Part shown: one piece after another, positions 50,382 through 59,643 of the stretch
Numbering within the stretch: the first letter of the stretch is position 1
How the letters are laid out: every line of letters starts with the position of its first letter
Source: Umezawaea beigongshangensis
GTDB lineage: Bacteria > Actinomycetota > Actinomycetes > Mycobacteriales > Pseudonocardiaceae
DNA: 64,000 bases
Direction: 5' to 3'
Assembly: GCF_016464305.1 (NCBI RefSeq)
Contig: NZ_JAEIOJ010000001.1
Coordinates: 332,685 to 396,684, forward strand
The notes under the pieces: generated by a model
Told to the model about the DNA's origin: nothing
Databases searched by the model: none
Seen by the model: the letters and a program-made list of their open reading frames with translations, nothing else
Made by a program: the position numbers and the translations under genes

Positions 50382-51080
50382 ATGTCCGTCTCACCCCCCA
50401 CCGCCGTCCTCGTGCACAGCCCGTTCCTCGGCCCGGCCAGTCTGCGGCCGCTGGCCGACGCGCTCGGCGCGCGCGGCTGCCCGGCGCTGCTGCTGGACCT
50501 GCGGGTGACGGTCAACGCGGCGCCGGTCACCCAGCGGCTCATCGGCGTGTTCGCCGACGCCGTGGAGGACTCGCTCGTGCAGGGGCCGCTGGTGCTCGTC
50601 GGCCACAGCGGCGCGGGGCCGCTGCTGCCGGGGCTCGCCGACAGCCTGGAGCGGGACGTCACCGGCCTGGTCCTGCTCGACTCCGTGCTGCCCACGCCCG
50701 GCCGCGCCTGGCGCGACACGGCGCCCCCGGAGCTGACGGCGCACCTGAGGAAGATCTCCGGCGACGGGAGGCTGCCGCGCTGGGACCGCTGGTTCGACAC
50801 CGACCCGATGGCCGAACTGGTGGCCGACGCCGCGCTGCGCGAGCAGATCGTCGACGAGGCTCCCGAGGTGCCGCTCGCGTTCCTCAAGGAGGCGCGTCCG
50901 TCGGCGGCCTGGTCGGGGCACAGCGGGTACGTCCAGCTCAGCGACCACTACAGCGCTGACGCCGACGAGGCCGAGCGCGCGGGGTACCGCGTGGAGCGCC
51001 TCGCGGGCGACCACCTGTGGCCGGCCACCCACCCGGCCGAGGTCGCGGACGCGCTGCTGCGCGTGCTCCCGGCCGGGTGA
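50382..51080 (+). CDS. Alpha/beta hydrolase
   Basis: A 232-residue alpha/beta-hydrolase-fold esterase. It begins with VLVHSPFLGP, has a nucleophile segment VLVGHSGAGPLLPG and a C-terminal His in GDHLWPATHP. No signal peptide. ATG 50382 is used; the reading frame starts earlier but codons before that lie in the divergent cobQ promoter. Substrate unknown. Confidence 0.82.
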   Translation: MSVSPPTAVLVHSPFLGPASLRPLADALGARGCPALLLDLRVTVNAAPVTQRLIGVFADAVEDSLVQGPLVLVGHSGAGPLLPGLADSLERDVTGLVLLDSVLPTPGRAWRDTAPPELTAHLRKISGDGRLPRWDRWFDTDPMAELVADAALREQIVDEAPEVPLAFLKEARPSAAWSGHSGYVQLSDHYSADADEAERAGYRVERLAGDHLWPATHPAEVADALLRVLPAG

Positions 51081-51089
51081 GCGGGGTCG

Positions 51090-51947
51090 TCAGCAGACGG
51101 TGAGGACCTCCGCGCCGGTGTCGGTCACCACGAGGGTGTGCTCGAACTGTGCGGTCCACTTCTTGTCCTTGGTGGTGACGGTCCACCCGTCGTCCCAGAT
51201 GTCGTGCTCGATCGTGCCGAGGGTGATCATCGGCTCGATCGTGAAGGTCATGCCGGGCTCGATGACGGTGGGGACGCTCGGCTCGTCGTAGTGCAGCACC
51301 ACGAGGCCGCTGTGGAACGTGCGGCCGATGCCGTGACCGGTGAAGTCCCGGACCACGCCGTAGCCGAAGCGGTTGGCGTACGCCTCGATGACCCGGCCGA
51401 CCACGTTGAGCTGGCGGCCCGGCTTCACCGCCTTGATGGCGCGCATCGTCGCCTCGTGCGTGCGCTCGACCAGCAGCCGGTTCTCCTCGCTCACGTTCCC
51501 CGCGAGGAACGTGGCGTTGGTGTCGCCGTGCACACCGCCGACGTAGGCGGTGACGTCGATGTTGACGATGTCGCCGTCCTGCACCACCGTCGAGTCGGGG
51601 ATGCCGTGGCAGATGACCTCGTTGAGCGAGGTGCAGCACGACTTGGGGAAGTTCCGGTAGCCCAGCGTCGACGGGTACGCGCCGTTGTCGCAGAGGAACT
51701 CGTGCGCCACCGCGTCGATCTCGTCGGTGGTCACGCCCGGCGCGACGACCTTGCCGGCCTCCTGGAGGGCCTGCGCGGCGAGGCGTCCCGCGACGCGCAT
51801 CGCCTCGATCACCTCGGGCGGCTGCACCCACGGGTCGGTGCTGCGCTGCGGCGCGGGCCGGTCGACGTACTCGGGCCGGGTGATGGTGGACGGCACGGGA
51901 CGGCGGGACGAGATCTGGCCTGGTTGCAGAGCAGCACGAACGGACAT
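51090..51947 (-). CDS. map: Methionine aminopeptidase type I
   Basis: A 285-residue MetAP removing N-terminal Met. Metal ligands are in [17 protein letters not shown] (two Asp), GHGIGRTFH (His), IEPM (Glu) and QFEHT (Glu). The N-terminal ~45-residue extension is typical of the actinobacterial MetAP1c. It heads the conserved map-PBP-GNAT-ispG-rip1-dxr series (Rv2861c onward). Confidence 0.97.
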   Translation of the reverse strand: MSVRAALQPGQISSRRPVPSTITRPEYVDRPAPQRSTDPWVQPPEVIEAMRVAGRLAAQALQEAGKVVAPGVTTDEIDAVAHEFLCDNGAYPSTLGYRNFPKSCCTSLNEVICHGIPDSTVVQDGDIVNIDVTAYVGGVHGDTNATFLAGNVSEENRLLVERTHEATMRAIKAVKPGRQLNVVGRVIEAYANRFGYGVVRDFTGHGIGRTFHSGLVVLHYDEPSVPTVIEPGMTFTIEPMITLGTIEHDIWDDGWTVTTKDKKWTAQFEHTLVVTDTGAEVLTVC

Positions 51948-51998
51948 GCCCCCCAGGTTACGGCGCGCTCCCGACGCCCCGGCGACGCGGGGCGCGCC

Positions 51999-53825
51999 TC
52001 ACCCGGCGGCGCGGAGGAACCGTCCGGTGGCCTCCACCGCGGGCACGGAGGTGTTGCCGCTCAGCACCAGCGTCGCGAACGCCAGGTCGCCCCGGTAGCC
52101 GACGAACCAGCCGTGGGAGTTCACACCGTCGCCGAACTGGGCCGTGCCGGTCTTGCCCCGCACGTCCCCGAGGTCCTTGAGGCTCGCCGCGGTGCCCGTC
52201 TCGACGACCTCCCGCATCATCGCCCGCACCGGGTCGAGCACCTCGGGGGCGACGGCGGCGGGCGCACCGGACGCCGACGTCGTCTCCCTGCCGCGCAGCA
52301 GCGCGGGCGTCGGCACGGTGCCGCGCGCGACCGACGCGGCCACCAGCGCCATGCCGAACGGGCTGGCCAGCACCTTGCCCTGCCCGATGCCGTCCTCCGC
52401 GCGCTCCACCACGTCCTCGGCCGGCGGCACGGAACCGGTGATGGTGGTGATGCCCTGCACGTCGAAGTCCGCGCCCAGCCCGAGCTTCGCGGAGGTCGCG
52501 GTCAGCGCGTCGGCGGGCAGCGCGGCCGCGAGCTCGGAGAACGTGGTGTTGCAGGAGAACGCGAACGCGCTGTGCAGCGGGATCGTGCCCTTGTCGAACT
52601 CGCGGTCGTTGGGCACGATCCGGCGGCCGTCGATCGTGGTCTTGGCGGGGCACCCGACCGGGGCGTCCGCCGTGGTGGTGCCGTTCTCCAGGGCCGACGC
52701 CGCCGTGACGATCTTGAACGTCGAGCCGGGCGGGAACTGCCCGGACAGCGAGATCGGGCCCTGCTCGTCGGCCGCCGCGTTCTGCGCCACGGCCAGCACG
52801 TCACCGGTCGAGGGCTGGAGCGCCACCAGCACCGCCGCCTCCCGCACCGGCTCCAGGGCGTCCTCCGCGGCGGTCTGCACCGCGCGGCTCAGGCTGACGT
52901 CGACGGCCTCGGCGGGCTTCGGCTGCTCCGCGTGCAGCTCCTCGACCTCGGCCCCGGCCACGTTGAGCGTGGTCACCCGGAAGCCCGACTCGCCCGCGAG
53001 GTCCTTCTCGACGAACGTGCGGATCGCCGGGAGCACCTGCGAACCGAAGCCGCGCGAGGGCGGCAGCAGGTTCGTCTGCCCGGTGAAGCTCACGCCGGGC
53101 AGCTCGTAGATCTTCGGCTTCACCGACTGGTAGTCGGCGTCGCGCAGCGCCGCGACCTGGTAGACCTGCCCCTCGGGCACGGCCTGCGCGCCCTCGGTGA
53201 TCGACTGCTCGGTGATCCCGTCGTCCAGCGGGTGCAGCGCCTCCGCCAGGGTCTTCGCCACGGCGGCGAGGTCTCCGGCGTCCTTGCGGTTCAGCACGAT
53301 CGACACGACCTGCTCCGGCGCCAGCAGCGGCGAGCCGTCGCGGTCGAGCACCGGCGCGGGCTGCGGCGTGATGGCGGCCAGCGCGATCGTCTGCTGCTCC
53401 GACAGCTTCGGGTGCACCACCGTGGGCGCCCAGTGCACGCGCCAGTCGTCTCCCTCGCGGCGCAGTTCCAGCGACGTCCGGTAGCTCCAGCTGCGGCCCT
53501 CGCCCAGGTCCCAGGTCAGCGTGGCGGTCGCGTCGGCCGTCGCCGCGTCGCCCGAGGCGTCGCGCACCTGGTCGACCGTCGTGGTGAGGCCCTGCGCGTC
53601 GAGCGCGGTGCGGACCTCGTCGAGCAGGGTCCTGGCGCTCGCCGCGTCGTCGGTGAGGTCGGCCGCGCCCTGCGTGTCACCGCTCGCGAGCCGTGCCAGG
53701 AAGTCGTTCGTCACCTCGGGCGGTCCCGGCCGGGACTCGAACAACCCGCAGCCGCTGATCGGGGCGACGAGCGTGAGTGCGCACAGCGCGCTGAGCAGCC
53801 TGCGAGATCCGGAGTTCGTCCGCAC
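51999..53825 (-). CDS. Lipoprotein penicillin-binding protein
   Basis: A 608-residue class B-like PBP with a lipobox (ISGC, Cys26), a MecA_N/NTF2-like domain (~30-150), a dimerisation domain and a transpeptidase domain with STFK (Ser ~369), SCN (~423) and KTG(TAQ) (~555). All three catalytic motifs intact. It corresponds to Rv2864c, an outer-face peptidoglycan crosslinking enzyme of unsettled physiological role. ATG start fits a Sec signal. Confidence 0.93.
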   Translation of the reverse strand: MRTNSGSRRLLSALCALTLVAPISGCGLFESRPGPPEVTNDFLARLASGDTQGAADLTDDAASARTLLDEVRTALDAQGLTTTVDQVRDASGDAATADATATLTWDLGEGRSWSYRTSLELRREGDDWRVHWAPTVVHPKLSEQQTIALAAITPQPAPVLDRDGSPLLAPEQVVSIVLNRKDAGDLAAVAKTLAEALHPLDDGITEQSITEGAQAVPEGQVYQVAALRDADYQSVKPKIYELPGVSFTGQTNLLPPSRGFGSQVLPAIRTFVEKDLAGESGFRVTTLNVAGAEVEELHAEQPKPAEAVDVSLSRAVQTAAEDALEPVREAAVLVALQPSTGDVLAVAQNAAADEQGPISLSGQFPPGSTFKIVTAASALENGTTTADAPVGCPAKTTIDGRRIVPNDREFDKGTIPLHSAFAFSCNTTFSELAAALPADALTATSAKLGLGADFDVQGITTITGSVPPAEDVVERAEDGIGQGKVLASPFGMALVAASVARGTVPTPALLRGRETTSASGAPAAVAPEVLDPVRAMMREVVETGTAASLKDLGDVRGKTGTAQFGDGVNSHGWFVGYRGDLAFATLVLSGNTSVPAVEATGRFLRAAG

Positions 53826-53879
53826 GGCGGCAGTATGCCCGTAGTGCCCCGCGGGCCGCCGCGGAGTCCGGCGATCCCG

Positions 53880-54734
53880 TCAGAACAGGACGGTGGCGTA
53901 CTGCCCCACCTGCTCGAACCCGACGCGGCGGTACGCCGCGCGAGCGGCGGAGTTGAAGCTGTTGACGTACAGGCTCGCCGCGCGGCCGAAGCCCCTGATC
54001 AGGTGGTCCGCGACGGCGGCGGTGCCGGCCGTGCCGAAGCCGCGGCCACGGCGGTCCGGCCGCACCCACACGCCCTGGATCTGTCCGACCTTGCCCGAGA
54101 GGGCACCGATCTCGGCCTTGAAGACCACCTCGCCGCCCTCGAAGCGGGCGAACGCGCGGCCGCCGGCGACGAGTTCCGCGACGCGGGCGCGGTAGCTCGC
54201 GCCACCGTCCTCCGCGCAGGGGTCCACGCCGACCTCCTCGACGAACATGGAGATCGCCGCGGGCAGGTAGCGCTCCAGCTCGTCGGGCCGCACCGGGCGC
54301 ACCAGCGGGTCCGGCGGCACGTCGGGGCCGCGGAACATCGCCATCAGCGGCTGGTCCTCGCGAACCTCGCGCGCCGGGCCCCAGTCCGGTCGCAACTCCT
54401 GCCACAGACCCATGACCTGCTCGGCGGGACCGACCAGCGAGGAGCACACGCGCCCGCGCCGGCGGGCCCGGTCGGCGAAGCTGCGCAGGGCAGCGGCGTT
54501 GCCGCGCAGCGGCACGAGGTTCGGGCCCGAGTAGCACAGGCCGTCGACCCTGCTGCCCCGCAGGGAGCGGTGGTCGACGGCCCACACCTCACCGCCGAGC
54601 CGCCAGGGGTCGAGCCCGGCGACCTCGACGCGGGCCGCGACCATGCAGGAGGCCACGGGGTCGCTGTTGAGCACCCCGATGACCTCCGGGAGGTCGCGTT
54701 CGTCGAGCAGTCGCGCACCGGCCAGCCTCAGCAC
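53880..54734 (-). CDS. GNAT acetyltransferase, Rv2867c-like
   Basis: A 284-residue protein with an N-terminal DUF4081-type domain and a C-terminal GNAT domain (VWVRPDRRGRGFGTAGTAAVADHLI). It holds the same place as Rv2867c next to gcpE/ispG. The substrate is unknown. Confidence 0.88.
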   Translation of the reverse strand: MLRLAGARLLDERDLPEVIGVLNSDPVASCMVAARVEVAGLDPWRLGGEVWAVDHRSLRGSRVDGLCYSGPNLVPLRGNAAALRSFADRARRRGRVCSSLVGPAEQVMGLWQELRPDWGPAREVREDQPLMAMFRGPDVPPDPLVRPVRPDELERYLPAAISMFVEEVGVDPCAEDGGASYRARVAELVAGGRAFARFEGGEVVFKAEIGALSGKVGQIQGVWVRPDRRGRGFGTAGTAAVADHLIRGFGRAASLYVNSFNSAARAAYRRVGFEQVGQYATVLF

Positions 54735-54787
54735 GTGCTAAGCGTGCCAGACGAGGAACAGCCGGTGCACGACAACACCCTCCCGGC

Positions 54788-55951
54788 TCAACCGACGGTG
54801 ACGACCGGTGCGGCGGCCGACGCGTCGTCGGGGACCTCCATGCTCTCGGCGATGCGCATGGCCTCTTCGATCAGGGTTTCCACGATCTGGTGCTCGGGCA
54901 CGGTCTTGACGACCTCGCCCTTGACGAAGATCTGGCCCTTGCCGTTGCCCGAGGCCACGCCCAGGTCGGCCTCGCGGGCCTCACCGGGACCGTTGACCAC
55001 GCACCCCATCACCGCCACCCGCAGCGGCACCTCCAGGCCCTCCAGACCCGCGGTGACCTGCTCGGCCAGCGTGTACACGTCGACCTGCGCCCGGCCGCAC
55101 GACGGGCACGAGACGATCTCCAGCTTGCGCGGGCGCAGGTTCAGCGACTGCAGGATCTGCACCCCGACCTTGATCTCCTCCACCGGAGGAGCCGACAGCG
55201 ACACCCGGATCGTGTCCCCGATGCCCTGCCGCAGCAGCGCCCCGAACGCCACCGCCGACTTGATCGTGCCCTGAAACGCCGGACCCGCCTCGGTCACACC
55301 CAGGTGCAGCGGGTAGTCGCACTGCTCGGCCAGGATCTCGTAGGCCCGCACCATCACGACGGGGTCGTTGTGCTTGACCGAGATCTTCAAGTCGTGGAAG
55401 TCGTGCTCGGCGAACAACCCCGCCTCCCACAACGCCGACTCCGCCAGCGCCTCCGGCGTGGCCTTGCCGTACTTCTTGAGCAACCGCGGGTCCAGCGACC
55501 CGGCGTTGACCCCGATCCGGATCGGCGTGCCGCGGTCCTTCGCCGCCGCCGCGATCTCCTTGACCTTGTCGTCGAACTTGCGGATGTTGCCGGGGTTCAC
55601 CCGCACCGCCGCGCACCCGGCGTCGATCGCCGCGAACACGTACTTCGGCTGGAAGTGGATGTCGGCGATCACCGGGATCTGCGACTTGCGCGCGATCGCC
55701 GGCAACGCGTCCGCGTCGTCCTGCGAGGGACACGCCACCCGCACGATGTCGCACCCCGACGCCGTCAACTCCGCGATCTGCTGCAACGTCGCGTTCACGT
55801 CCGAGGTCAGCGTCGTGGTCATCGACTGCACCGACACCGGGAACTCGCTGCCCACTCCCACCTTCCCCACCATCAGCTGCCGCGTCTTGCGACGCTCGCC
55901 GAGCACCGGAGGCGGCAACGCCGGCATACCGAGCATCACGCCGTCAGTCAT
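54788..55951 (-). CDS. ispG: 4-hydroxy-3-methylbut-2-enyl diphosphate synthase
   Basis: A 387-residue IspG (GcpE), the penultimate MEP-pathway enzyme, using a [4Fe-4S] cluster to reduce MEcPP to HMBPP. Cluster cysteines are in [11 protein letters not shown] and the downstream CVVNGPGEA motif; the N-terminal TIM barrel starts [16 protein letters not shown] 55951 has GAAGGTT-type purines upstream. Together with dxr it makes this a partial isoprenoid cluster. Confidence 0.97.
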   Translation of the reverse strand: MTDGVMLGMPALPPPVLGERRKTRQLMVGKVGVGSEFPVSVQSMTTTLTSDVNATLQQIAELTASGCDIVRVACPSQDDADALPAIARKSQIPVIADIHFQPKYVFAAIDAGCAAVRVNPGNIRKFDDKVKEIAAAAKDRGTPIRIGVNAGSLDPRLLKKYGKATPEALAESALWEAGLFAEHDFHDLKISVKHNDPVVMVRAYEILAEQCDYPLHLGVTEAGPAFQGTIKSAVAFGALLRQGIGDTIRVSLSAPPVEEIKVGVQILQSLNLRPRKLEIVSCPSCGRAQVDVYTLAEQVTAGLEGLEVPLRVAVMGCVVNGPGEAREADLGVASGNGKGQIFVKGEVVKTVPEHQIVETLIEEAMRIAESMEVPDDASAAAPVVTVG

Positions 55952-55987
55952 GGGTGGTGAACCTTCCTCGTAGAACCGCCGGGAGCG

Positions 55988-57202
55988 TCACTGGCCCAGC
56001 CGGATCGGGTTGACGATGTCCGCGGTCACGGTGAGGAGCGTGATCGCTCCACCGATGAAGATCACGACGTAGGTCAGCGGGAGCAGTTTGAGGTAGTTCA
56101 CCGGTGCTCCCGCCGGCTTACCGCGGAGCTTCCTGATCCAGTCTCGCACCCGCTCGTACAGGTTGACGGCGATGTGACCACCGTCAAGCGGGAGCAGCGG
56201 CAGGAGGTTGAACACACCCACGAAGAAGTTCAGCCCGGCGAGCATGAGGAGGAAGACCTCCCACAGGCCGCGCTCGGCGGCGTCACCGCCGATGATGCTC
56301 GCGCCGACGACGCTGACCGGCGTCTCGGCGTCGCGCTCGGCGCCGCCGATGGCGCGGACGACGGCCGGGATCTTCTCCGGGAACTTCATCAGGCCGTGCC
56401 AGGTGTTGACGAACATGTCGCCGGTGAACCCGGTGGCCCCGACGAACGCGGTGAGCGGGTCGTACTCGAAGTTCGTGGTGAACGTGAGGCCGATGACGCC
56501 GATCTCGCGGACCTCGGTCCCGCCGCCGGTCGTGGAGACCTCCCGGCGGACCTTGGTGACGTCGACGGGGACGACGCGGGTCTCGCCGTCGCGGACGATC
56601 GTGAAGTCCGTCGGACCGTCGAGGTCGCGGGTCTTCGCGATCACGTCGGCGTTGGTGGGCGTGGAGACGCCGCCGACGGCGACGATCTCGTCACCGGCCA
56701 GCAGCCCCGCGGTCCTGGCCGGAGCCGGGTCGTCCGGGCGGCACGTCGGCCGCGACGGGTCGCTGCCCGCCGTCGAGTCCTGCACGCACTGCGCGACGTC
56801 CTCGACGACCGGGGTGCCCTTGAGGTTGGGCAGGCCCATCGTCGCGGCCATCACGTAGAGCACGATGAAACCGACGATGAAGTGGGTGATGGAGCCCGCG
56901 GACAGCACCACGACGCGCTTCCAGGTGCGCTGGTTGTAGAAGGCGCGCTTCTGGTCGTCGGGGTGCACCTCCTCCAGGGCCGTCATTCCGGTGATCTCGC
57001 AGAAACCACCGGCGGGAATCGCCTTGAGGCCGTACTCGGTCTCGCCGCGGCGGAAGGAGAACAGCTTGGGCCCGAACCCGATGAAGTACCGGGTGACCTT
57101 CATGCCGAACGCCTTGGCGGTCAGCAGGTGACCGAACTCGTGCAGTGCGATGGACACCGCGATGCCCAGCGCGAAGAGCACGACTCCGAAGACGAAGACC
57201 AC
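55988..57202 (-). CDS. rip1: Site-2 protease Rip1/RseP family
   Basis: A 404-residue zinc intramembrane protease. HEFGH (His21, Glu22, His25) is the first metal site, and NLLPLLPLDGGH supplies the third ligand (Asp). A PDZ domain lies ~150-250. In mycobacteria Rip1 cleaves anti-sigma factors and controls cell-envelope genes. The GTG start has GGAGG upstream; dxr is 2 bases away, so they are co-transcribed. Confidence 0.95.
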   Translation of the reverse strand: MVFVFGVVLFALGIAVSIALHEFGHLLTAKAFGMKVTRYFIGFGPKLFSFRRGETEYGLKAIPAGGFCEITGMTALEEVHPDDQKRAFYNQRTWKRVVVLSAGSITHFIVGFIVLYVMAATMGLPNLKGTPVVEDVAQCVQDSTAGSDPSRPTCRPDDPAPARTAGLLAGDEIVAVGGVSTPTNADVIAKTRDLDGPTDFTIVRDGETRVVPVDVTKVRREVSTTGGGTEVREIGVIGLTFTTNFEYDPLTAFVGATGFTGDMFVNTWHGLMKFPEKIPAVVRAIGGAERDAETPVSVVGASIIGGDAAERGLWEVFLLMLAGLNFFVGVFNLLPLLPLDGGHIAVNLYERVRDWIRKLRGKPAGAPVNYLKLLPLTYVVIFIGGAITLLTVTADIVNPIRLGQ

Positions 57203-57204
57203 TG

Positions 57205-58461
57205 TCAGTTCCTCCCAGATCCCGCCGGAGTGGCGATGAGTTCACGTGCTCGCGCACGTGCCCAGTCCTCGGCGGCGAGGACCTCGGCGACGTCGGAGGG
57301 CTCGGCCCGCCACTCGTCCGCCTCGTCCACGACCCGCGTGATGGTGTCGACGATCGAGGTGAACGACGTGCCTCCGGTGAGGAACACCGCGACCGCCTCC
57401 TCGTTGGCCGCGTTGTAGACCGCCGGGAGGCAACCGCCGCCGACGCCCGCCCGCCTGGCGAGTTCGACCGCGGGGAACGTCTCGTTGTCCAGCGGTTCGA
57501 ACGTCCACGCGGTGGGCTCTTCGAAAGTACACGCGGGCGCGGCGCCGGGGAGGCGCTCCGGCCAGGTCAGGCCCAGCGCCAGGGGCAGTCGCATGTCCGG
57601 TGGGCTGGCCTGCGCCAGCGTCGACCCGTCCGTGAATGCCACCATCGAGTGAACGATGGACTGGGGGTGCACGACGACCTGGATGCGGTCGTAGGGGACG
57701 CCGAACAGCAGGTGCGCCTCGATCAGCTCCAGACCCTTGTTGACCAGGCTGGCGGAGTTGATCGTGATGACGGGCCCCATCGACCACGTGGGGTGGGCGA
57801 GGGCGTCGCGCGCGGTGATCCCGGCCAGCTCGGCGCGGGTGCGCCCGCGGAACGGGCCTCCGGAGGCGGTGAGGACCAGCCTCGCCACCTCGTCCGCCCG
57901 CCCGCCGCGCAGGCACTGCATCAGCGCGGAGTGCTCCGAGTCGACCGACACGATCTGACCGGGCTTCGCGGCGCGCTGCACCAGCGGCCCGCCGGCGATC
58001 AGCGACTCCTTGTTCGCCAGGGCGAGGGTCGAGCCGGTGGCCAGCGCGTGCAGCGTCGGCTCCAGCCCCCGCGAGCCGGTGACGCCGTTGAGGATCACGT
58101 CGGCGGGCGTCGAGTCGATGAGGTCGACCACGGCGGTCGGCCCGGCCAGCACCCGCGGCAGGCGGAACGCGCCGCGCTCGAAGTCCCTCTTCTGCGCCTC
58201 GGTGTAGAGGGCGAGGGTGACGTCCTCGACGGCGGTGGCCCTGGCCACGGCGACGGCGGGGACGTCGAACTCCAGCGCCTGCGCCGCCAGCAGCGCCGGG
58301 TCGGACCCGCCCGCGGCGAGACCGGCGACGGTGAACCGGTCCCGGTTGGCGCGGACGACGTCGAGCGCCTGGGTGCCGACCGAGCCGGTGGAGCCCAGGA
58401 CGAGCACGGAGCGTCGCTCGCCCGCGTTCGGAGGGCTGACCTGCGGCGACGGTGTTGTCAT
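57205..58461 (-). CDS. dxr: 1-deoxy-D-xylulose-5-phosphate reductoisomerase
   Basis: A ~418-residue Dxr (IspC) converting DXP to MEP with NADPH, the first committed isoprenoid step. NADPH motif [13 protein letters not shown], and the metal/DXP pocket [13 protein letters not shown] and the loop around GSWRAE-like FVGTQPTWSM segment are intact. ATG 58461 is used; ATG 58479 (METSEV) is equally possible, no strong ribosome-binding site for either. Divergent from GlsB gene. Confidence 0.94.
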   Translation of the reverse strand: MTTPSPQVSPPNAGERRSVLVLGSTGSVGTQALDVVRANRDRFTVAGLAAGGSDPALLAAQALEFDVPAVAVARATAVEDVTLALYTEAQKRDFERGAFRLPRVLAGPTAVVDLIDSTPADVILNGVTGSRGLEPTLHALATGSTLALANKESLIAGGPLVQRAAKPGQIVSVDSEHSALMQCLRGGRADEVARLVLTASGGPFRGRTRAELAGITARDALAHPTWSMGPVITINSASLVNKGLELIEAHLLFGVPYDRIQVVVHPQSIVHSMVAFTDGSTLAQASPPDMRLPLALGLTWPERLPGAAPACTFEEPTAWTFEPLDNETFPAVELARRAGVGGGCLPAVYNAANEEAVAVFLTGGTSFTSIVDTITRVVDEADEWRAEPSDVAEVLAAEDWARARARELIATPAGSGRN

Positions 58462-58643
58462 AACTTCGGAGGTCTCCATCACGAACCATTGTCCCGGACG
58501 GACGCCGCCGAGCGTCCGGTCGGTGTCCGGATAACGGAACAGTAACGCAGGCGTGAGGTCATCTCGCTCTGGGCACTCCATCCCCGAGCAGTGCACGAAG
58601 TCACCGCGGAACCTCCGGGTGACGTTCTGGAAGGAGAGCCCCC

Positions 58644-58913
58644 GTGGGCATCTTGGGTTGGATTGTCCTGGGTCTTATCGCCGGTGCGATCGCCAAGGCC
58701 ATCATGCCTGGCAAGGACCCCGGCGGCATCATCATCACGATGCTCCTCGGCATCGTCGGCGCGGTCATCGGCGGATTCGTCGGTCGCGCGATCTTCGGCA
58801 CCGATCTGGGCACCTTCTTCGACCTCCGCACGTGGCTGCTGGCCATTCTCGGCGCGCTGATCGTGCTCGGCATCTACCGCCTCGTGACGGGCAACAGGGC
58901 ACGCGCCCACTAG
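58644..58913 (+). CDS. GlsB/YeaQ/YmgE-type membrane protein
   Basis: An 89-residue protein with three predicted membrane helices and a GlsB/YeaQ-type pattern ([30 protein letters not shown]). The family is often linked to stress responses but its function is unclear. GTG start has GGAAGGAG upstream. It ends at a strong terminator. Confidence 0.9.
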   Translation: MGILGWIVLGLIAGAIAKAIMPGKDPGGIIITMLLGIVGAVIGGFVGRAIFGTDLGTFFDLRTWLLAILGALIVLGIYRLVTGNRARAH

Positions 58914-58932
58914 CCGCGTCCCCCACGAACCG

Positions 58933-58965
58933 AAGGCCCCGCCGATCCCCCCTCGGCGGGGTCTT
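58933..58965 (+). terminator. Terminator after GlsB gene
   Basis: CCCCGCCGA pairs with TCGGCGGGG around a 7-base loop, with AAGG before and a T-rich edge after (TCTTCT); a rho-independent type. Confidence 0.8.
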
Positions 58966-58986
58966 CTCCGTCTCCGGGCCGTCGGC

Positions 58987-59637
58987 TCAGTTCGCGAGAC
59001 CGGCGTCCCTGGCCAGCAGCGCCGCCTGGACCCGGTTGGTCAGGCCCAGCTTGGCCAGCAACCGGCTCACGTACGTCTTCACCGTCGCCTCGCTCATGTG
59101 CAGGCGGTGACCCACGTCGGCGTTGGACATGCCCAGCCCCAGCAGCGCCAGCACCTCGACCTCGCGGTCGGTCAGCCCCTTGACCTGCCGCATCGCCTCC
59201 TGGCGCTTCGGCTGCCCGCCCTGCGCGACCATGCCCACGACCCGGCTGGTGACCATCGGCGACAGGTACGCCTCGCCCACGTGCACCGCGCGCACGGCGC
59301 GCAGCAGCTCCTCGGGCGCGGAGTCCTTGAGCAGGAACCCGGCGGCGCCGTCGGACAGCGCCCGCACGATGTTGTCGTCCTCGCCGAACGTCGTCAGCAC
59401 CACGACCCGCACGGCCGGAGCGACCACCTTCAGCTCCCGCGCGGCGGCCAGGCCGTCCGTCCTCGGCATCCGGATGTCGAGGACGGCCACGTCCACCCGA
59501 CGCTCCAGGGCGATCCGCACGGCCTCGCGCCCGTCACCGGCCTCACCGACGACCTCGATGTCGTCCGCCGTGCCCAGGATGGCCTTGATACCCGCTCTCA
59601 TCAGTGGTTCGTCGTCGGCGATCAGGACCCGGATCAC
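58987..59637 (-). CDS. NarL/LuxR-family response regulator
   Basis: A 216-residue two-component regulator. The receiver has the phospho-acceptor D54 (VAVLDIRMP) and a C-terminal LuxR helix-turn-helix (LTDREVEVLALLGLGMSNADVGHRLHMSEATVKTYVSRLL). It lies 6 bases after the sensor kinase stop and is surely its partner. Target genes are unknown. Confidence 0.94.
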   Translation of the reverse strand: MIRVLIADDEPLMRAGIKAILGTADDIEVVGEAGDGREAVRIALERRVDVAVLDIRMPRTDGLAAARELKVVAPAVRVVVLTTFGEDDNIVRALSDGAAGFLLKDSAPEELLRAVRAVHVGEAYLSPMVTSRVVGMVAQGGQPKRQEAMRQVKGLTDREVEVLALLGLGMSNADVGHRLHMSEATVKTYVSRLLAKLGLTNRVQAALLARDAGLAN

Positions 59638-59643
59638 GTTCGT